Shown here piece after piece: positions 8,865-17,573 of a stretch of DNA of 64,000 nucleotides (positions are counted from its first letter, which is position 1; every line of letters starts with the position of its first letter). Source of the DNA: Colwellia sp. (lineage in GTDB: Bacteria > Pseudomonadota > Gammaproteobacteria > Enterobacterales > Alteromonadaceae); assembly GCA_013215295.1 (NCBI GenBank), contig JABSOZ010000022.1:1-64000 (forward strand). Direction: 5' to 3'. A program made the translations under genes and the position numbers. The notes under the pieces are model-generated. The model was not told the origin of the DNA. It saw only the letters and a program-made list of their open reading frames with translations, and ran no database searches.

Positions 8865-9737
8865 ATGATACGAAATAAGTTAATGCTTTTTACAACAATA
8901 CTAATTTTTCTATATTCATCACCGAATTTAGCTAAAGAGCTCATCTACGTTTCGACAACGGCCAACTTTGCAGAGGACTACGAGAAATTTCTACAAGAAA
9001 AGCAGTTACCGCCAGAGGAAATTACCGACTTTAAAAGTAAATACAGCTCGCGAGTTGTTGCATCCTTAGTGCTTATCAGCCAAGCACTTAAATTAGGTGG
9101 AATGGATGCAAAACTTAGGATCGTAACCTTTCCTAATTCCGCGAGGGAACGAGCGCAAGTCAAAAAAGGGAAAATTGCAATAAGCGGGCAAGTCCACTGG
9201 CGCACAGAATTTGATTCAAGCGTTCACATGAGCTCAGCAATCATACCTCAGGGCCGATTTATTAAGGCTATTTTAGGTTTAGCCAACAACGAAAAACTGA
9301 AAGATTTACGCTGGCATAGTGACTTTAAACAGCTTACAACAGCTATCGTTCCTACATGGGCACACGATTTGAACCTACTTGAAGAAATGGGTGTAGAACA
9401 TATTTACAAGGCTCCGAACAAGGGCAACCTACTCAAAATGGTTCATGCAGGGCGAGTAGATTTTATTCTGTACGAATTTTCTAATAAAGTTAAAGATGGT
9501 TACTTCCTCGAAGATGGCATTAAACTTAAAGTGACAGAGAAAACTAAAATTATCTTAGATGGCTCACGGCATTATATGGTTTCAAAGTTACACCCGCAAG
9601 GCGATCGAATCTATAAAGCACTAGAAGCTGGCGTGAAAATCATGAAAGAAAAAGGTGTTTTTGAAAAGGCCTTGTACGGCGTTGGTTTTTACCCAGAAGG
9701 TGAAAAGGACTGGCATATAATACAAGCTAAACCTTAA
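8865..9737 (+). CDS. Periplasmic solute-binding-like protein (SBP_bac_3 type), no transporter partner
   Basis: The ATG at 8865 is chosen because AAGGAG lies 10 nt upstream and it opens a clean signal peptide (MIRNKLMLFTTILIFLYSS). The upstream in-frame ATGs at 8799 and 8820 have no such features. The mature protein of about 270 residues has the layout of a family-3 extracellular solute-binding domain, with ISGQVHWRTEF, FKQLTTAIVPTWAHDLN, HAGRVDFILYEF and a C-terminal ALEAGVKIMKEKGVFEKAL helix. No ABC permease or kinase is adjacent. It might act as a sensor or scavenger, but the role is unknown. A second protein of similar design lies at 36257-37210. No ACCGGT operator was found upstream. Confidence 0.7.
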   Translation: MIRNKLMLFTTILIFLYSSPNLAKELIYVSTTANFAEDYEKFLQEKQLPPEEITDFKSKYSSRVVASLVLISQALKLGGMDAKLRIVTFPNSARERAQVKKGKIAISGQVHWRTEFDSSVHMSSAIIPQGRFIKAILGLANNEKLKDLRWHSDFKQLTTAIVPTWAHDLNLLEEMGVEHIYKAPNKGNLLKMVHAGRVDFILYEFSNKVKDGYFLEDGIKLKVTEKTKIILDGSRHYMVSKLHPQGDRIYKALEAGVKIMKEKGVFEKALYGVGFYPEGEKDWHIIQAKP

Positions 9738-10102
9738 GTGTATTAGCCTTAAAATACTTATCGGTTCAAGCATGGTATCGTCCTAGGGCAAGCTCATTAT
9801 AACGTAAACTAAACATACTTTATGTAACCTTCTCAGGAAACAATAAAAGCTTTCCCGAAACGACAAATAATACCAAACGGACTATTAAATTGCTCACTTA
9901 GCGAGAATTAATTAGTCTGATTGGTATAAACAATAGTTGTGGTCGCTGGTCTATTTTCATAGCCAAGCTCGAAGCTGTTGTTGGAACATCAAACGAATAA
10001 AAAGTACAAGCTGTCAATGACAAATAGGGCACCTATCGCGACTATTGCGCTAGATACTTTCATATCCTTAGTCACTGTTAAGTCAGCTTTTTTTTAAAAG
10101 AG
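9738..10102. other. Intergenic stretch with a short inverted repeat (9870-9927)
   Basis: No gene is seen. A 58-bp segment is bounded by ATACCAAACGGACTA and TAGTCTGATTGGTAT, an imperfect inverted repeat. The left end resembles the reverse complement of bases near 23770-23786, so it may be a short member of the dispersed ATACCAA family seen at 23301 and 34331. The rest shows no recognisable signal. Confidence 0.45.
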
Positions 10103-10982
10103 TCAGCTTGATGGGCCTGATAATTCACCGTCAAACTTCGTTCCATTGATGATCACATTTTCCAGCTTTAAACCTTTAACATGGTCAAGTACAAAATTTT
10201 TGTCTGCTTTTTTAATGGTGATATTTTTTAATAAAACATTCTGTAAGGGCATCTCTTTATACGCGTGGGCTTCAAAAACCACACCGGCTTTTTCAACTTC
10301 AATATTTTCAAAGACAATATCACGGTAGATTGATGGATGACCGCCTTCAATAACGCCTGGGTAGTTAAGCTGAAACCAAAAAAGCTCATCAAATTCAGCT
10401 ATTTTCATGTTACGTATGCGAATATGTTCAACTAACCCACCGCGATCAAGTGATCCTTTAAAACGAAAAGCCGCTTTGCCTTTGCGCAAAACATTATCAG
10501 TAATATAAACATGGCTGATGCCACCTGACATTTCACTGCCTAACCTGATTGGCGTAAATCAAAGGTGAGTATGCATACACTTCAGTGCCTTCCCACCGCT
10601 GTTTGACCACTGGCAAATAATCTTTTGCTTTGGGGCCAAATAAGAGGGTGGCATTTTCACTGATATGTAAATTTATTCCTGATTTCAAAATCACAGGTCC
10701 ATTGGTTAACCAAATACCAGCAGGCAATATTACCTTACCGCCGCCATGGCTTGCTGCATGGTTTATGGCTTTAGCAATAGCTGAGCGGTTATCGTGCTTA
10801 CCGTCACCAACTGCGCCAAAATTTTTTATATTAAAATTTGCATCGGCTATTTTCGGTAATGTTATCTGGTTAATGATATTTTCAGCTTCAATCCAATCAT
10901 CATCCGTTGTTGTTTGTTCTGCATGTACCAAAGAGCAAAGTAACATTGTTGTTACTAGCAAAAAGTATAAATGTGTTCTCAT
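10103..10982 (-). pseudogene. GH28 polygalacturonase with catalytic core deleted
   Basis: The 5' part (start 10982, signal peptide to LVHAEQ) matches the GH28 N-terminus (NIKNFGAVGDGKHDN, KQRWEGTEVYAYSPLIYANQ). It stops at once after a junction near 10535-10545. The 3' part in another frame begins GSEMSGGISHVYITDN and matches the C-terminal third of GH28. Compared with the intact paralogue at 28688-30157, about 180 residues (roughly 160-340) are missing, including every catalytic Asp and the GHG motif. The missing middle and the frame change show it is dead as a hydrolase. It lies downstream of the adjacent sulfatase on the same strand. Confidence 0.9.
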
Positions 10983-11041
10983 ATCAAACCTTATTAATTA
11001 AATTTATAGTATAAAAATTAGTAGAAACAGCACCTGTACAC

Positions 11042-12865
11042 TTAATTAACAACAGAAAAATCAAAACTAAATGGTGAATTGTTTTCCAACACTGCGGGGA
11101 AGTTTCGATAAAATCCGCGAATACTTAACACTGGCTTACTTACTTCTTCGCCATTAGTTTGTGTCGTTCTAAACATCACATTGTCATACACTTTATGCTC
11201 AAGCGCCGCATAGCCATTGTGTTTGCTTTGCGTATCCCACTGAAACCTTAGGGTATTGGCTCCACTGTTGTCAGTTGTGATCCCAGAAATTTGGAAAGGT
11301 TTATTATTATCGACAACCACCTGATCATATTCAGCTTGAACATTGTCTGATATCGCGGCCTTAAACCAGGTATTTCCACCATCTAATGAATACTCAACTT
11401 TTAAAGCAACTGTCTTTCCGTCAATATCATGTGCGGTAGTCATGATATTGACTAAGCTAGCATTTTCTGCATCTTGCTTAATTAAAAATAACTTATCTGC
11501 TTTTTCTGGTATCGCGCCTTTATCTCTCCAGCCTAAAGATTCATGACGTACTTCCATCCAATCTTTCAATTTAACACGCATCGATTTTAACCTTGCTGCG
11601 TATTTAGGATCATCGGCAAGATTATTTAATTCCCATTTATCATTTTTTAATTCGTATAGCTCTTCCTCAGGTTTAGTCGCTGCAAAGAATAACGACTGCG
11701 CCTTATTTAATTTACCCTCGACAAATAGCTTTTTCATCACACCGTAGTGACGATAAAGCGTATTAGTATCTTTATATTGATTGGTTTGAGTATATGGAAT
11801 TTCAGGGTAATAATTCTTTATATATTTAAAATCTTTAGTACGAATGGCTCGTATTCTATGAAAAGTTTCATCACCTCGGTCACGAGAAGCAACAATATGA
11901 TCATTTATAATCGCATTAGGACCTAATATCACCTTCCCTTCCATATGCTCTGGCACATCAATTCCAGCAAGGTCTAAAGAGGTCGCCGCCAAATCGACTA
12001 AACTAACGACATCGTCTAAAACTTGACCAGGTTTAATAATGTCAGGGCGATCTCCCCATTTAACAATTAATGGTACGTGAATACCACCGTCATAAAGCCA
12101 TTGTTTGGTACGGAAACCATTCTTTCCATGATCTGAAAAGAAAAAGACAATGGTATTCTTTTCTACACCTCTATCTCGAAGGTTTTGTAGAATAGCCGCT
12201 AAACTTGGATCGAATTCATTAGTAACACTATTTAAAATTCGAGCTAAGTCTTCTCTAACAACTGGGTGATCAACATAATAGGGTGGAAGGTCAACATCCT
12301 TTGGCGCTAACGGTTCAAAAGCACTAGACTTTTTACTTATAGCAGCAACGGCAAAAAAAGGTTTATTGGACTCTAATTGGGACCATTTTTTCCCATCCCA
12401 CAACTTTTCAGTGTAAGTAAAGTTGTAGTCTTGCTTATCATCAAAATTATAAGTGTTATAACCTGCATTCTGGAAATAATGAGCAATATGCTTAACAGGC
12501 TCAGGTAATGTCCAGCCATCGTGATACGGCGTTTTCTTAGTTGGCGCATGAGAGCGATGATTATGTGCATCTATTGTCGAAGGGTACATCCCTGTAATAA
12601 CCGACGATCTAGATGGGGAGCATATAGGGTTATTTGAAAACGCTTGTGAAAACAAAACACCCTCACTAGCCAGTTTATTTATAGAAGGTGTACTTGTCTG
12701 CTTATTTCCATAAGTCTCAATGTGTATGGGTGAAAGGTCATCAGCAAAGATCCACAAAACATTGGGTTTCTCACTAGCCACAGTTATCGGGGCTACAAGG
12801 GATATAAAGCTACAAACCATAAACTTGTTTATAGCAAGTTTTAAAGATAGAAATTTATTTTTCAT
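11042..12865 (-). CDS. Sulfatase (type I, formylglycine-dependent), secreted
   Basis: A sulfate ester hydrolase of the S1 family. A signal peptide ends near TVASEK. NVLWIFADDLSPIHIETYG supplies metal-binding Asp42/Asp43, and the C-S-P-S-R motif has Cys82 as the formylglycine site. FFFSDHGKNGFRTKQWLYDGGIHVP contributes other active-site residues. At 607 residues it is longer than the other sulfatase because of an extra C-terminal beta-rich region (about 475-607, with LKVEYSLDGGNTWFKA and LRFQWDT) that looks like a carbohydrate-binding or accessory domain. It resembles heparan N-sulfatase-like subfamilies. A perfect operator lies 89 bp upstream at 12954-12967. Confidence 0.9.
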   Translation of the reverse strand: MKNKFLSLKLAINKFMVCSFISLVAPITVASEKPNVLWIFADDLSPIHIETYGNKQTSTPSINKLASEGVLFSQAFSNNPICSPSRSSVITGMYPSTIDAHNHRSHAPTKKTPYHDGWTLPEPVKHIAHYFQNAGYNTYNFDDKQDYNFTYTEKLWDGKKWSQLESNKPFFAVAAISKKSSAFEPLAPKDVDLPPYYVDHPVVREDLARILNSVTNEFDPSLAAILQNLRDRGVEKNTIVFFFSDHGKNGFRTKQWLYDGGIHVPLIVKWGDRPDIIKPGQVLDDVVSLVDLAATSLDLAGIDVPEHMEGKVILGPNAIINDHIVASRDRGDETFHRIRAIRTKDFKYIKNYYPEIPYTQTNQYKDTNTLYRHYGVMKKLFVEGKLNKAQSLFFAATKPEEELYELKNDKWELNNLADDPKYAARLKSMRVKLKDWMEVRHESLGWRDKGAIPEKADKLFLIKQDAENASLVNIMTTAHDIDGKTVALKVEYSLDGGNTWFKAAISDNVQAEYDQVVVDNNKPFQISGITTDNSGANTLRFQWDTQSKHNGYAALEHKVYDNVMFRTTQTNGEEVSKPVLSIRGFYRNFPAVLENNSPFSFDFSVVN

Positions 12866-12953
12866 ATTTTACCTGTTTTTTTAGCTAACAACATTTTAGT
12901 TAACTTATAACCAAAACCGTTAAATAGTCTTTTTTTCACAAATCACATCATGA

Positions 12954-12967
12954 TGACACCGGTGTCA
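12954..12967. promoter_or_regulatory. LacI-type operator, perfect palindrome TGACACCGGTGTCA
   Basis: It lies between the DUF4861 gene end and the sulfatase start on the minus strand. It is placed to control the sulfatase and the genes after it. Confidence 0.8.
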
Positions 12968-12985
12968 AATGTGTCTATATTAAAA

Positions 12986-13855
12986 TCATTTTAAATACTC
13001 AGAAAAACGTTCCAATGAGTTAATTACTCGCTCTTGCGAGTTGGCCGAAGTAATATAATATTCCAACTTTTTCGTACTGTTCGATATTAGTAAGGTCTGC
13101 TCTTCCTGCTCTAAAATTTTAGATTGAAAGTCCTTGCTATTGTATTTTAACGCCGTACCTACTTGGATTTTTTTAGCACTGACGTCACCAGTTGAGTCAC
13201 CCCAAGTCATAATATAGTTATCTTGAACATAAGTACGAGTACCCTTTTCGTGAGTTAACCCCGTGACAAATTTCACTTCCTGATCTGACAATGCGTATGC
13301 CTCCACTTTGGCATCTCTAAAGCCCGAATAAACGGTCACTCTTACCAAAATATCAACCTTAGTATTTTTGTATGGCACATCTTCAGACAACATCTCGAGA
13401 AAAGACATATTATTGTGTTTTACTACTCTAGCTGATCTATTCGAAACTGGGTTTAGTGAAATGACTTTCGTCCCATCCCACAAACGAATTGAACCTAGCC
13501 CTATTGTTTTACCTACATGATAATAATCACCACCCCAACCATGATTTTGTTGTTCTTTCGTTGGATACCAACCTGTTGTTGCAAGCTCCAGTCTCGGCGT
13601 AGATTTGGAATATAAGTCAATACCACTTTTTTTTCCGAAAAACATTCTTAGCGCTAAATACTCATTTTCTATCGCTGGTCCATGATGTCCGAGTTTTTTA
13701 TATAAATCACCTGATAGTTCTGAAACTTCTTGCAGTTGCTTATAAGGCTGCTTTTTAAAGAATAGGCTAACATCGGTTTTATTTTCGGCTACTCCCCATT
13801 TTGATATGATTAAAGCAGTCGTAATTACCACTACTTTAAATATATTAAGATTCAT
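12986..13855 (-). CDS. DUF4861 family protein, secreted
   Basis: This is a 289-residue protein with an N-terminal signal peptide (to about GVAEN). Conserved features such as GPAIENEYLALRMFFGKKSG, GWGGDYYHVGKTIGLGSI and NRSARVV match the DUF4861 domain, which is also fused to the GH105 protein at 31757-34324. Both proteins have the sequence order of surface Tyr, the WG.D segment and a beta-sandwich. The family has no established function known to me, and its recurrence next to pectin enzymes suggests a role on rhamnogalacturonan or a uronide. It lies between the metallophosphoesterases and the sulfatase on one strand. Confidence 0.78.
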   Translation of the reverse strand: MNLNIFKVVVITTALIISKWGVAENKTDVSLFFKKQPYKQLQEVSELSGDLYKKLGHHGPAIENEYLALRMFFGKKSGIDLYSKSTPRLELATTGWYPTKEQQNHGWGGDYYHVGKTIGLGSIRLWDGTKVISLNPVSNRSARVVKHNNMSFLEMLSEDVPYKNTKVDILVRVTVYSGFRDAKVEAYALSDQEVKFVTGLTHEKGTRTYVQDNYIMTWGDSTGDVSAKKIQVGTALKYNSKDFQSKILEQEEQTLLISNSTKKLEYYITSANSQERVINSLERFSEYLK

Positions 13856-13902
13856 TATTTACTCCGCTGATATATTATTAATATAAAGATTTTCACATCA
13901 TA

Positions 13903-15462
13903 TTAATTGGCTATTTCTTCTTCAAAGACGTTTCCTGCCTCGTCTATTTTTACTTCAATTTCCACTTTGGTAGCCTTATTTTCCAAATCAAGGTCATAGT
14001 AAATACCAAATTTTTCATCAAAACCTTTCTTTATTTTATGAAAATCAATCTCAAAACCTCTGTATTTCTCTAAAACGGCGTTTTTAATATCTACAGGAAG
14101 TTTTTCGTGATAGTCAATAGTATTGTTAAAATAGCGAGCGGCTATACCTTCATTTTGGCGATCGACAAGTGTATTTGGCCCTTTTTTGTTTTTGATTAGG
14201 TCAAAGGCATCGTATAACTCGCCGGTTGCAGTATAGGATTGAAAGTGGAGAGTATCGTGATCAACCGTAATCACTTGTACCAGTTGTGTATTTTCAGCAT
14301 CACGATCTTTTTTTGCTCCCCATTGCTGCCATCCATCTTTGCTTAAGGGATACATTTTTCCGCCACCTACCGATACCACATACATCGTACCTGTCTTCTC
14401 GTCGATAGTCCGGCCACGAGCATAAGCATGGTCGTGCCCTTGAAGCGCAAGGTCAACGTGGAATTCGTCAAAAATTGGTTTAAACACCTCTCTTCTTTTT
14501 TTATCTGAACGTCCTTTCGAAATTGGATAGAACGGGTGGTGATAGGTGACAATAGTCCATTGATTAGGATTATTGGCCAATACTTCTCTCAACCAATCTG
14601 CTTGTTCTTCGAGGTATCTGTTGGTATTCAGGCTAATCATTCTTACGCCCTGAAAATCCATGTAATAGGTGGTTTCTTTTAGTTCATCAATTCCCTTTGG
14701 ACCATTTTCGGGCAAGGTGAACTGTTGACGCCATTGAATACTCAATTGCTCATCATCCTGTCCTTCATAAAGAGGCCTATACTCGTGGTTACCCGGTGTT
14801 GGGAAGCCAGGTATCATACTATGGATAAAACTACCGGCTCTAAACCATTCTTGCCATTGTTCTTCATCATGGCCGTCACCAACTAGGTCTCCTGCATGAA
14901 CGATGAAACGAGCATCAGGTGCTTTCTGAAAACCCTGTCGGATCAAGCGCGACCACAATTCAAAAATATTGTTCTGGGCATCGCCAAGGTATATAAATGA
15001 GAATTTATCATGGGTTATCGATGCGGTTTTAAACTGAATCCATTCACTCCAGTGATCGCCATCGCCAACACGGTAGCCATAAAGCGTATTGGGCTCTAAC
15101 GTGTTAAAAGTAACAGAATGATTATTGGACATTATGCCCGCATCTTCAACCAGTCTGCCATCGAGCAATGTGGTTTTAGCCGTAAAACGTTGAGCAGTTC
15201 GCCAAAACTTAGGCGCAGCAGTTGCTTTTGCAATTTCGCCGTAAGCGGTTTTAACCTCGGTATTCGTTCTCCAGGTAACACTGGCAGTGGTGGTGGGATC
15301 AGCACCAATGTTTAGCATAATGCGATCGGGGTGAAGGCTTGGTTGTATCCACGCTTTCTCATATTCAGGCGATTGGTAAATATTATGAGTTTGAGTTTGA
15401 GCTATGCTGCTGCCAGCCCATAAAATAAGTGTCAATGCACTAAATAAAATTCTAAATTTCAA
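13903..15462 (-). CDS. Secreted metallophosphoesterase with purple-acid-phosphatase-type N-terminal domain (copy 1)
   Basis: A signal peptidase I type leader ends near SSIAQT. An N-terminal fibronectin-like domain (PDRIMLNIGADPTTTASVTW, VTFNTLEPNTLYGYRVGDGD) precedes a calcineurin-like phosphoesterase with all metal motifs: YLGDAQ, HAGDLVGDG, GNHEY, TYHHPFY and QGHDHAYARG. The C-terminal 55 residues look like a small PepSY-like domain (GIYYDLDLENKATKVEIEV, IDEAGNVFEEE). It would hydrolyse phosphate esters or a related diester outside the cytoplasm. It is the most downstream of three tandem paralogues. Gene order on the minus strand suggests a polycistronic or serially promoted array. Confidence 0.88.
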   Translation of the reverse strand: MKFRILFSALTLILWAGSSIAQTQTHNIYQSPEYEKAWIQPSLHPDRIMLNIGADPTTTASVTWRTNTEVKTAYGEIAKATAAPKFWRTAQRFTAKTTLLDGRLVEDAGIMSNNHSVTFNTLEPNTLYGYRVGDGDHWSEWIQFKTASITHDKFSFIYLGDAQNNIFELWSRLIRQGFQKAPDARFIVHAGDLVGDGHDEEQWQEWFRAGSFIHSMIPGFPTPGNHEYRPLYEGQDDEQLSIQWRQQFTLPENGPKGIDELKETTYYMDFQGVRMISLNTNRYLEEQADWLREVLANNPNQWTIVTYHHPFYPISKGRSDKKRREVFKPIFDEFHVDLALQGHDHAYARGRTIDEKTGTMYVVSVGGGKMYPLSKDGWQQWGAKKDRDAENTQLVQVITVDHDTLHFQSYTATGELYDAFDLIKNKKGPNTLVDRQNEGIAARYFNNTIDYHEKLPVDIKNAVLEKYRGFEIDFHKIKKGFDEKFGIYYDLDLENKATKVEIEVKIDEAGNVFEEEIAN

Positions 15463-15486
15463 TTTAACTTCTCTTTGTGGACTCCT

Positions 15487-15515
15487 AGTGTCAGGACAAC
15501 ATTCATCCTGACACT
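15487..15515. other. Perfect hairpin upstream of phosphoesterase copy 1
   Basis: The 10-bp arms AGTGTCAGGA and TCCTGACACT are separated by a 9-nt loop, 25 bp before the start codon of copy 1. There is no U-run on either strand, so it is a poor intrinsic terminator. It could be an mRNA-stabilising or translational-control structure. A counterpart precedes copy 2. Confidence 0.7.
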
Positions 15516-15680
15516 AATTTGTGAGTATGCAATTTGCAATATACTTAAAGTCTTTACTTAAACGATTGAGACGCATATTAAAGCAACGTATCCAGAAACC
15601 ATGATAAAAGATAGTCGTTGCCTGAATTATGAATTTATTTATTCAATATTATCAACGACTAAATTTATAAAGATTTTAAC

Positions 15681-17303
15681 TTAATATTTGGCTTCAAATT
15701 TTTCTTCAAAGATGTTTCCTGACTCGTCTATTTTTATTTTCAATTTCTCTTTAGCCTTATTTCGTATCTCAATGCCATAATAAATTCCAGCCTCTGAATC
15801 TAAAGCTCTTTTTATTTTATCCACCTGAAGATTAACATAACCTGCGTCTTTGTATTTCGCCATAACTATGTTCTTGAGATCCAAAGGAAGTTCATCGTGA
15901 TACTTATTGACGGTATTGTGGTGATAGCGAGCGTCTATAGCTTCACTTTGGCGATCAACCAGTGTATTTGGCCCTTTTTCATTTTTGACTAGGTCGAAAG
16001 CATCGTATAACTCGCCGGTTGCAGTATAGGATTTATATTGTAGGGTATCGCCATCAACCGTAAGCACTTGTACCAGTTGTGTGTTTTCTGCATCACGTTC
16101 TTGTTTTGCTCCCCAACGCTCCCAACCTTCTGGGCTTAGGCGATACATTTTTCCGCCGCCTATCGATACCACATACATAGTACCTGTCGTCTTGTCGATA
16201 GTACGGCCACGAGCATAAGCATGGTCGTGCCCTTGAAGCGCAAGGTCAACCTTAAATTCGTCAAAAATGGGTTTAAACAGATCTCTTCTTGTTCTATCTG
16301 CACGTCCTCTTGAAATTGGATAGAACGGGTGATGATAGGTGACAATAGTCCATTTATTAGGATTATTGGCCAAGACTTCTCTCAACCATTTTGCTTGTTC
16401 TTCGAGGAGTTTGTTGGTATCTAAACTAATCATTCGCACGCCCTGAAAATCCATGTAATAGGAGGTTTCTTTTAGTTCATCAACCCCCTTCGGACCATTT
16501 TCGGGCAAGGTGAACTGTTGACGCCATTGAATACTTAATTTCTGTTTATATTTACCTTTATTACCTTCATGTTCATAAACACGATGATAATCGTGGTTAC
16601 CTGGTGAAGGGAAACTTGGTATCATAGAGTGGATAAAACCACCGGCTTTAAACCATTCCGTCCAGTCTTCTTCACTATCAGCCGGGCTAACTAAGTCTCC
16701 TGCGTAAACGATGAAACGTGCATCAGGTGCTTTCTGAAAACCCTGACGGATTGCGCGAGAAAACAATTCAAAAATATTGTTCTGAGCATCGCCAAGGTAT
16801 ATGAATGAGAATTTATCATTGGTTTTAGATGCTGTTTTAAACTGAATCCATTCACTCCAGTGCTCACCATCGCCAACGCGGTAGCCATAAAGCGTGTTGG
16901 GTTCCAACGTGTTAAAAGTGACAGAATGATGATTGGACATGATGCCGGCATCTTCAACTTCTCTGCCATCAAGCAATGTGGTTTTAGCCGTAAAACGTTG
17001 AGCAGTTCGCCAAAACTTAGGTGCAGCGGTTGCTTTTGCAATTTCGGCGTAAGCGGTTTTAACCTCGGTAGTTGTTCTCCAGGTAACACTGGCAGTGGTG
17101 GTGGGATCAGCACCAATGTTTAACATTATGCGATCAGGGTGTATGCCTGGTTGCATCCACTCCTTCTCATATACAGGAGTTTCATAAAAAACTTCTTGTT
17201 TATGATTATGGGTTTGAGCTACGTTATGTTCATTATTTTGAGCTTCGCTGCAACCAACCAATAAAACAAGTGTCAAGGCAGTTAATAAATTTCTAAATTT
17301 CAT
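15681..17303 (-). CDS. Metallophosphoesterase with purple-acid-phosphatase-type N-terminal domain, lipoprotein (copy 2)
   Basis: Nearly identical in its core to copies 1 and 3 (YLGDAQNNIFEL, YAGDLVSPA, GNHDYH, TYHHPFYPISRG, QGHDHAYARG). It differs in the leader, which ends LVLLVGCSEA with a lipobox, so this copy is predicted to be membrane-anchored while the other two are released by signal peptidase I. The tail is divergent (GIYYGIEIRNKAKEKLKI, IDESGNIFEEKFEAKY). The flanking 3' spacer (15599-15683) is nearly the same as that after copy 3, so gene and spacer were duplicated together. The substrate is unknown. Confidence 0.88.
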   Translation of the reverse strand: MKFRNLLTALTLVLLVGCSEAQNNEHNVAQTHNHKQEVFYETPVYEKEWMQPGIHPDRIMLNIGADPTTTASVTWRTTTEVKTAYAEIAKATAAPKFWRTAQRFTAKTTLLDGREVEDAGIMSNHHSVTFNTLEPNTLYGYRVGDGEHWSEWIQFKTASKTNDKFSFIYLGDAQNNIFELFSRAIRQGFQKAPDARFIVYAGDLVSPADSEEDWTEWFKAGGFIHSMIPSFPSPGNHDYHRVYEHEGNKGKYKQKLSIQWRQQFTLPENGPKGVDELKETSYYMDFQGVRMISLDTNKLLEEQAKWLREVLANNPNKWTIVTYHHPFYPISRGRADRTRRDLFKPIFDEFKVDLALQGHDHAYARGRTIDKTTGTMYVVSIGGGKMYRLSPEGWERWGAKQERDAENTQLVQVLTVDGDTLQYKSYTATGELYDAFDLVKNEKGPNTLVDRQSEAIDARYHHNTVNKYHDELPLDLKNIVMAKYKDAGYVNLQVDKIKRALDSEAGIYYGIEIRNKAKEKLKIKIDESGNIFEEKFEAKY

Positions 17304-17356
17304 TTTAATTTAATTTCTCTTTGTGGCTACGTAGTGCTTTGTCCATTTAATAAACT

Positions 17357-17391
17357 ATTGTCAGGACAGCATTAGCATTCATCCTGACAAT
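17357..17391. other. Perfect hairpin upstream of phosphoesterase copy 2
   Basis: Arms ATTGTCAGGA and TCCTGACAAT enclose a 15-nt loop, 53 bp upstream of the copy 2 start. It is homologous to the structure at 15487-15515, and compensating changes keep the outer pairs (GTG/CAC there, ATT/AAT here). This supports selection for the stem. Confidence 0.7.
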
Positions 17392-17573
17392 AATTTATGC
17401 GTATGCAATTTACAACATACTTAAAAGCTTCACTTAAACGATTGAGACGCCTATGAAAGGCAACGTATCCAGAAAGCTTTAGAAACCATGATAAAAGATA
17501 GTCGTTGCCTGAATTATGAATTTATTTTTTCAATATTCTCAACGACTAAATTTATAAAGATTTTCACTTCAGT

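Noticed and set aside
10085-10120. Terminator from the two AGTCAGCTT copies near the end of the GH28 remnant
   Set aside because: The copies are direct, not inverted, so they cannot form a stem.
10630-11001. Plus-strand ORF opposite the GH28 remnant
   Set aside because: It is the antisense shadow of the GH28 N-terminal coding sequence, which has clear homology on the other strand.
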